From Chloroflexota bacterium (GTDB lineage Bacteria > Chloroflexota > Ktedonobacteria > Ktedonobacterales > Ktedonobacteraceae): a stretch of DNA of 9,788 nucleotides. The notes below the pieces were generated by a model. It saw only the letters and a list, made by a program, of their open reading frames with translations. It searched no databases and was not told the origin of the DNA. Position 1 is the stretch's first letter. Each line of letters opens with the position of its first letter. The stretch spans positions 1 to 9,788 of the forward strand of contig CADDZH010000141.1 of the NCBI GenBank assembly GCA_902812455.1, in the 5' to 3' direction. Positions 5,693 through 9,788 of the stretch are shown here, piece by piece. The translations under genes were made by a program, and so were the position numbers.

Positions 5693-6778
5693 TCATCGTG
5701 CAGTAATCCTATGCAGATATGTTCGAATCGCTTCGCCCAGCTCTCGCGTGGTCGCCGTCCCACCAAGGTCTGGTGTGCGGACTTCTCCTGCAGCCAGCAC
5801 CTCCTCGATGGCACGCATCAGCATGGCCGCTGCCTCCTGCTCGCCGAGGTGATCCAGTAGGAGCTGTCCCGACCAGATCGAGGCGATGGGATTGGCAATA
5901 CCCTTGCCTACAATGTCCGGGGCGGAGCCATGGATGGCCTGGAAGAGGCTGGGGTAGCGCCGCTCCGGGTTGAGGTTGGCGCTGGGAGCCAGTCCCAGAC
6001 TGCCGGAGATGGCGGCGCCCAGGTCGGTGAGGATATCGCCAAAGAGGTTGGAGGCCACAACAACATCCAGGCTCTCCGGCCGGGAGACAAAGCGGGCAGC
6101 CAGCGAGTCGACAAGCTGCTGCTCGTGCTGGATGTCGGGGTAGGAGGCGGCCACCTGGGCGAACACTGCATCCCAGAAGACCATGCTGTACTGCATACTG
6201 TTCGATTTCGTGGCGCTGGTTACTCGCTTGCGTCCGTGCTGGCGGGCGTGCTCGAAGGCGTAACGGATGATGCGCTCGGTGCCTGCGCGTGTGAACACCA
6301 TCGACTGTATGGCCACCTCTTCCTCCATCCCTTGATGCACGCGCCCACCCACGCCAGCATACTCACCCTCGGTGTTCTCGCGGATGCAGACCATATCGAT
6401 TTCGGCTGGGCCCTTCCCAACGAGGGGACTCTGCACGCCTGGCAGCAGGCGCATGGGCCGCAGATTCACGTACTGATCGAACCCCTGGCGGATCGGGAGC
6501 AGCAGGCCCCACAGCGTCACATGATCTGGAACCCGTGGGTCGCCGACCGGGCCGAGCAGGATGCCATCAAAGCCTCCCCGCTCTAGCACAGCCAGCCCGT
6601 CCTCCGGCATCAGGGCGCCTTCGCGCAGGTAGCGCTCGGTGCCCCAGTCGAAGTACTGCGTCTCCAGGTGGAAGCCACCATGCAGTTTGGCAAGCACTTC
6701 GAGCGTCTGGACACTTTCCGTGATGACCTCTGGCCCAATGCCATCTCCTGGCAGAACAGCGATCTGATAGTCGCGCAT
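5693..6778 (-). CDS. Tartrate/D-malate dehydrogenase-type oxidative decarboxylase
   Basis: A 361-residue member of the isocitrate/isopropylmalate dehydrogenase family, full length. Features of the tartrate/D-malate branch are YFDWGTERYLREGALMPED at 42-60 and DHVTLWGLLLPIRQ at 85-98. Substrate and metal residues are present: R97, R107 (NLRP), R133 and Y140 (RENTEGEY), K191 (ATKSNS), D224 (VDS), and D248 and D252 in NLFGDILTDLGAA. The NAD-binding loop HGSAPDI is at 283-289. It should catalyse NAD- and Mn/Mg-dependent oxidation, with or without decarboxylation, of tartrate or D-malate in the cytosol. The ATG has AGGGAG 8 bp upstream. The frameshifted amidohydrolase lies 162 bp downstream on the same strand. 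The choice between tartrate, D-malate and isopropylmalate cannot be settled from sequence, but isopropylmalate is less likely given the branch motifs and the absence of leu genes. Confidence 0.92.
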   Translation of the reverse strand: MRDYQIAVLPGDGIGPEVITESVQTLEVLAKLHGGFHLETQYFDWGTERYLREGALMPEDGLAVLERGGFDGILLGPVGDPRVPDHVTLWGLLLPIRQGFDQYVNLRPMRLLPGVQSPLVGKGPAEIDMVCIRENTEGEYAGVGGRVHQGMEEEVAIQSMVFTRAGTERIIRYAFEHARQHGRKRVTSATKSNSMQYSMVFWDAVFAQVAASYPDIQHEQQLVDSLAARFVSRPESLDVVVASNLFGDILTDLGAAISGSLGLAPSANLNPERRYPSLFQAIHGSAPDIVGKGIANPIASIWSGQLLLDHLGEQEAAAMLMRAIEEVLAAGEVRTPDLGGTATTRELGEAIRTYLHRITAR

Positions 6779-7116
6779 GGTTCTTTCTCCCTATTCATCT
6801 AGCGAGCGGCCCTCTCACGCCTTCTTGCTTCCTGTTGTTACTAAACAGGGCTGGATCTCACCGGTCAAACGCATCGCAACGACACCAAATGCAGAGTGAG
6901 GAACCTGTTCATTATCTTACGCTGCTTTCGTTGATAACACAAGGTTTCAGCTACTTTTCTAGAACTGCCGATCTGTGTATAATATTCTCAACAATATATA
7001 GCAGAGACATTACGAGAAGATATATGCTGGCAAAGAAAGAAAAATATTGGCTACCGCTCGCTTGAAAAGTTCATAGAGCCAGAAGAACTGCAAGAGCTTC
7101 GAGGTTTTTTACGATC
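6779..7116. other. 338-bp divergent intergenic region
   Basis: The region separates the - strand dehydrogenase from the + strand nucleotidyltransferase-like gene and should contain promoters for both. The dehydrogenase-proximal end holds its ribosome-binding site (6787-6792). The middle is AT-rich with a TATAAT at 6978-6983. The last 135 bp carry a protein-like frame without a start (6983-7120). I see no RNA gene, riboswitch or clear operator. Confidence 0.6.
6978..6983 (+). promoter_or_regulatory. Candidate -10 box (TATAAT)
   Basis: A perfect TATAAT, within GTGTATAATATTC, lies about 135 bp before the nucleotidyltransferase-like gene. No good TTGACA is found 16-18 bp upstream (TTTTCT occupies that place), so this is a candidate only. 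Confidence 0.35.
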
Positions 7117-7120
7117 ATGA
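6983..7120 (+). pseudogene. Possible coding remnant ending in an ATGA overlap
   Basis: One frame is open from 6983 to a TGA that overlaps the next gene's ATG as ATGA. Its last part reads NIGYRSLEKFIEPEELQELR followed by GFLRS, which looks like real protein (acidic helix, few rare residues). It has no ATG, GTG or TTG. An ATG at 7024 in the neighbouring frame, followed by an A-rich tract (7036-7044), would join it with a single-base indel and give a 32-residue peptide. It may be the 3' end of a deleted gene once coupled to the nucleotidyltransferase-like gene, or chance. Confidence 0.3.
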
Positions 7121-7704
7121 AACCGGAAGAACAGATCTACCGCCAACAACTTAGCCAGTTGATTCGGTCAACACCCTGGCTCATGCCCATTCTGGAGGTC
7201 GTTCGTGAGTGTGATCCACTAGATTGGCTTGTGGGAGCTGGGGTCATACGGAACCTCGTTTGGGACCACCTCCACCAGTATCAGGCTCCTACGCCGCTGG
7301 CGGATATCGACGTCATCTTCTTCGACCCCGAGGATGTACGTCCCGAACGAGATCGCATGGTGCAAGAACAGTTAGCGCAGAAACTTCCCCACGTGCCATG
7401 GGAAGCAACCAATCAAGCGGCTGTCCATCTCTGGTATGAAGACGTCTTTGGTTTTTCGGTGCCGGCTTTGCACTCGAGCGAGGAAGCAGTAGGCACCTGG
7501 CCTGAAACAGCCACGAGCGTTGCTGTACGGCTTCTCCCCACCGATGAGATCTACATCGTTGCGCCCTGTGGTCTCTCTGACCTCTTCAACATGATATTGC
7601 GTCGAAACCCATGCCGTGTTACCCGGGAGCTGTTTATTCAGCGCTTGCAATCCAAACAAATTTTGCGCAAGTGGCCTCGTGTGCAAGTGATCTACGATGA
7701 ATGA
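7117..7704 (+). CDS. Nucleotidyltransferase-fold family protein (PF06042 type)
   Basis: The 195-residue length is typical for this family. The N-terminal helix region is followed by WLVGAGVIRNLVWDHLHQY at 37-55 and LADIDVIFFDPEDV at 61-74. The GAG (40-42) and DID (63-65) correspond to the G(G/S)...DxD core of the polymerase-beta nucleotidyltransferase fold. The family-conserved NQAAVHLWY (99-107), TSVAVRLL (133-140) and APCGLSDLFNMILRRNP (149-165) are all present. The fold suggests transfer of a nucleotide to an unknown acceptor, but members of this family have no firm biochemical role known to me. The ATG is preceded by GAGG at a spacing of 12, a rather weak site, and overlaps the TGA of the upstream open frame (ATGA). 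It faces the DUF262-HNH-HEPN gene tail to tail, so the two are not one operon. Confidence 0.85.
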   Translation: MKPEEQIYRQQLSQLIRSTPWLMPILEVVRECDPLDWLVGAGVIRNLVWDHLHQYQAPTPLADIDVIFFDPEDVRPERDRMVQEQLAQKLPHVPWEATNQAAVHLWYEDVFGFSVPALHSSEEAVGTWPETATSVAVRLLPTDEIYIVAPCGLSDLFNMILRRNPCRVTRELFIQRLQSKQILRKWPRVQVIYDE

Positions 7705-7731
7705 GCGTTCGGAGATGTTGGCTTTGGCAGT

Positions 7732-7753
7732 GGAGGGGGCAGGGAGGGGGCAG
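7732..7753 (+). repeat. 11-bp tandem duplication GGAGGGGGCAG
   Basis: Two perfect adjacent copies of GGAGGGGGCAG lie in the short gap between two convergent genes. The G runs (5, 3, 5 and flanking pairs) could form a G-quadruplex in the + strand or its transcript. No other role is apparent. Confidence 0.65.
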
Positions 7754-7808
7754 GCCAGGCAATTCTCCTTAGCGCCCAAACTTGCTTCATCACTACCGGA
7801 AGGTTCGC

Positions 7809-9661
7809 TTAAAATTTCGAATTATTTTTTAATACCCCCTCGAACCATAAAATAGCAGCTTCGCCCTCTTTACGCGTAATTTCATCAACTGCCCTACTAT
7901 GGCGAATACAATTTCTCAGTTCAGCGAGTTGATTGAATCTGGCATTTAACAGCTCTTTCGTAGAAAAAAAGCGCTCAAAGCGATCCCAGAGGGTTTTGCT
8001 GGTGATAGTTTCTTGAAGATCCCGAAGATCAAAATACTCCAATTTCCCAGCTAATCTGTGATATTGCTCGATGTCCAGTGCTGGATTCTTTTTGGCAGCA
8101 CTCTCAATCCGCTCGTTTGCTTTGTGGGCGATGTGGGATGGTAGGAGCGTTGGTTCATTATCTAGCAGAGTTAAAATGAGCTGGCGTAGCTGTAACTCAA
8201 TATGCTCGATCTTTTCATCTAAATTCCTCAGATGAGGTGGCAAGTCTAACCGCTCCTTTATCAGAAGATTTTCTATTGCATCCTGAATTGTCCGCTGCCG
8301 TTCGGCGATAAAAGCTTCAAAATCTTCGGGTGTAAATGGCTCACGCATCAAAATATCTTGAGCCTTTGCAGAAATGAAATGAGACTCAAGCACAGACCGT
8401 ATTGCTTTTTCACCATTCACTTTGATCAGTTCTGGTAAATATTTATTTGGTAGGCGGTCTTTTATAACGTTCCGATTTGTCGCGGCTGTGAGTGGCGTTC
8501 GATTGAGGATTGTGTTGATGAGATTATTATGGAGATGTTTAATTCCCCACGATATAGGGACAATATGGTGATCGTCCAACTCTCCTGGTTGGGGTATATT
8601 GCCTGTCATCCAATCTCGTGCGCCTTGTATAACAAGCAGGTTAAAAATACCATTATAAACAGATGTGCCTCTTTTCGTCTCTTTCTTAAAATCGAGATTT
8701 CGAAATTGTGTTTTAAATTCTAATATCGGAGCTGGTTCCGCGCCTTCATCTGCGATCCAAGCTTTCACATCCAGAAAGTCCCGTGCACTGGTCGATTCAA
8801 CGGCACCGGAGTAACGATTCGTAAAGACTGATGCCCAGTACCAGTAGCGAACTTTTCGTTGTGCATCAAATTGTTTCTGTGGTGGCAGGTTCTTTACATA
8901 TGCTTGCAATGCAGCAAATACTGGCAAGATAGAAACGTAGGGTAAATATTTTGAAGATGTAACACCAAACTCGTGGGGGTGTTGCAGCAGTTTGATTGCT
9001 TTCTCAAGCGTATCTGCTGCCTCATCCCAGAGTGACTCAAAATCTCTAATTGTGGGAACTAAAATTTCTCGATGCCGGGTACCATCTGAGTAACGAATTG
9101 GTTTTTGTTGACCAGGAAGTAAAAAATACAAATAGCGGGGAGAACAATAGGCCTGCTTGAGAATAGACATCACCTGGAGAATATACACATTCATTTTTTC
9201 TGTTTCGACAAACTCTAATCGAGGCGCCACCTTTTGCCACATCTTCTTTAGCTGAAGTCCTTTAGGCACAAGCAGTGCATTTATCAAGTCAAATACATCA
9301 AGTCGAACTCCTCTGCTGTTAATTTGGGTAAAGATGTCACATACTTTGGCAACTTCTAAATCTTGGTCTAATTCAATATATGAAATCTGGTATTCATCAA
9401 TAATACTTTTCAGGTGCTCACCAAATTTTTTGGCGTTTTCAGCGTGTTGAGTGAATGATGTCTGTAGCGATACGTTAGCGGTTAATTCTGCCTTTGAAGC
9501 TTTAGCTCTCCAATATTGTTCATAATTTTGAACCCAATTAGCTAACGCCCACAAGCCTGAACCAATTACCGAAAGTGGAAAGATATGTTCCTCAAACTGG
9601 ATAGACTGATCCTTCATTACTTTTTCCCAGCGTTTCGTATGCCATTCATAACCAAATGCTT
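7809..9661 (-). pseudogene. DUF262/HNH/HEPN fusion protein, N-terminus removed by an IS insertion
   Basis: DUF262 proteins are ParB/Srx-fold NTPase/nuclease components of modification-dependent restriction and other defence systems (GmrSD-like). Numbering from the Met at 9617 (602 residues to the stop), the C-terminal part of DUF262 is at about 1-120, with VCDIFTQINSRGVRLDVFDL at 92-111. An HNH-like segment follows: DDHHIVPISWG at 348-358 and LNRTPLTAATNRNVIKDRLP at 371-390. The last ~120 residues include LRNCIRHSR at 567-575, an R-N-x3-H HEPN-like RNase motif of the Swt1 type. The N-terminal motifs expected of DUF262 (YQRxYxW and DGQQR) are absent. The frame stays protein-like upstream of the Met (KAFGYEWHTKRWEKV) until 9661, where IS sequence begins, so the Met is internal and the gene is broken. 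It is AT-richer than the left half of the window, suggesting horizontal gain. The missing part should lie beyond the IS. Confidence 0.82.
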
Positions 9662-9788
9662 TGTAGTGGATCCGAAATCTTGGACACAGAGAAAACCAAC
9701 CTGAGAAGGTATACTATGTTCAAGAGGAGGAAACACGAACATGACCACCCATCGCAGTTTTACGCCGGAATTCAAGGCCCAGGTCGTC
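9662..9788 (+). mobile_element. Left end of an IS3-family insertion sequence (IS150-like), right part outside the window
   Basis: The likely terminal inverted repeat starts TGTAGTGGATCC and continues to CTTGGACAC, matching the TGTANTG...TTGGAC ends of IS150/IS3-type elements. About 80 bp later an orfA begins on the same strand. Position 9662 also coincides with the point where the DUF262 frame loses its family sequence. The other end and any 3-4 bp target duplication cannot be seen. Confidence 0.8.
9741..9788 (+). CDS. IS3-family transposase OrfA, first 16 residues
   Basis: The visible residues MTTHRSFTPEFKAQVV match the N-terminus of IS3/IS911-type OrfA, the helix-turn-helix subunit that is fused to the DDE catalytic OrfB by -1 frameshifting. 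A strong GAGGAGG lies 10 bp upstream of the ATG. The rest runs off the window edge, so completeness and activity cannot be judged. Confidence 0.88.
   Translation, partial: MTTHRSFTPEFKAQVV

Noticed and set aside
5930..6586. A 218-codon + strand frame opposite the tartrate dehydrogenase-like gene
   Set aside because: The - strand shows a full-length, motif-complete dehydrogenase with a ribosome-binding site, so this is an antisense shadow.
6835..7065. A 76-codon + strand frame upstream of the nucleotidyltransferase-like gene
   Set aside because: It has no ribosome-binding site, an atypical composition and no family resemblance; the TATAAT box lies inside it.
7117..9617. A HEPN-MNT toxin-antitoxin pair formed by the nucleotidyltransferase-like gene and the HEPN-containing gene
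   Set aside because: The genes are convergent, the nucleotidyltransferase is of the PF06042 type rather than a short MNT, and the HEPN segment is part of a large fusion.

Overview
The window looks like an accessory stretch of a free-living heterotrophic bacterium with moderately high GC. The catabolic enzymes, the small coiled-coil/DUF433 genes and the broken defence-type gene would suit a soil Chloroflexota (Ktedonobacteria-like) genome. That placement is an inference: no rRNA, tRNA or ribosomal marker is present.

Layout. Bases 2-3098 (+ strand) hold a catabolic cluster: the 3' part of an acyl-CoA synthetase, an enoyl-CoA hydratase/isomerase family protein, and a maleate isomerase-like member of the Asp/Glu racemase superfamily. 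Bases 3109-4194 (- strand) hold three small accessory genes: a single-pass membrane protein with a Gln/Tyr/Pro-rich tail (TTG start), a decayed DUF433 gene (start codon apparently ATG to ACG, plus an internal frameshift), and a short heptad-repeat coiled-coil protein. A perfect 24-bp palindrome lies just upstream of that group. Bases 4473-6778 (- strand) hold a tartrate/D-malate-type dehydrogenase followed by an ACMSD-like amidohydrolase. The amidohydrolase is split into two frames at a G6 tract, and adding one G would restore a 352-residue protein.

From about 6.8 kb the character changes. There is a 338-bp mostly noncoding stretch with a TATAAT box and what may be a coding remnant, then a PF06042-type nucleotidyltransferase-fold protein on the + strand. 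Facing it is a large, AT-richer - strand gene with the C-terminal part of a DUF262 domain, an HNH-like motif and a C-terminal HEPN-like segment (RNCIRH). That gene has lost its N-terminal part: its reading frame runs into what looks like the left end of an IS3-family insertion sequence at about 9662, whose orfA begins at 9741 and leaves the window.

How the genes fit together. The left cluster and the dehydrogenase/amidohydrolase pair together suggest organic-acid or aromatic-acid breakdown ending in C4 dicarboxylates (maleate/fumarate, tartrate/malate); the substrate cannot be read from sequence alone. The right end looks like a defence gene inactivated by a transposon. Three of the larger finds are damaged genes (DUF433, amidohydrolase, DUF262-HNH-HEPN), so the region appears to be under weak selection, or the assembly carries small indels. 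I see no convincing new multi-gene system; the most unusual architecture is the DUF262-HNH-HEPN fusion.
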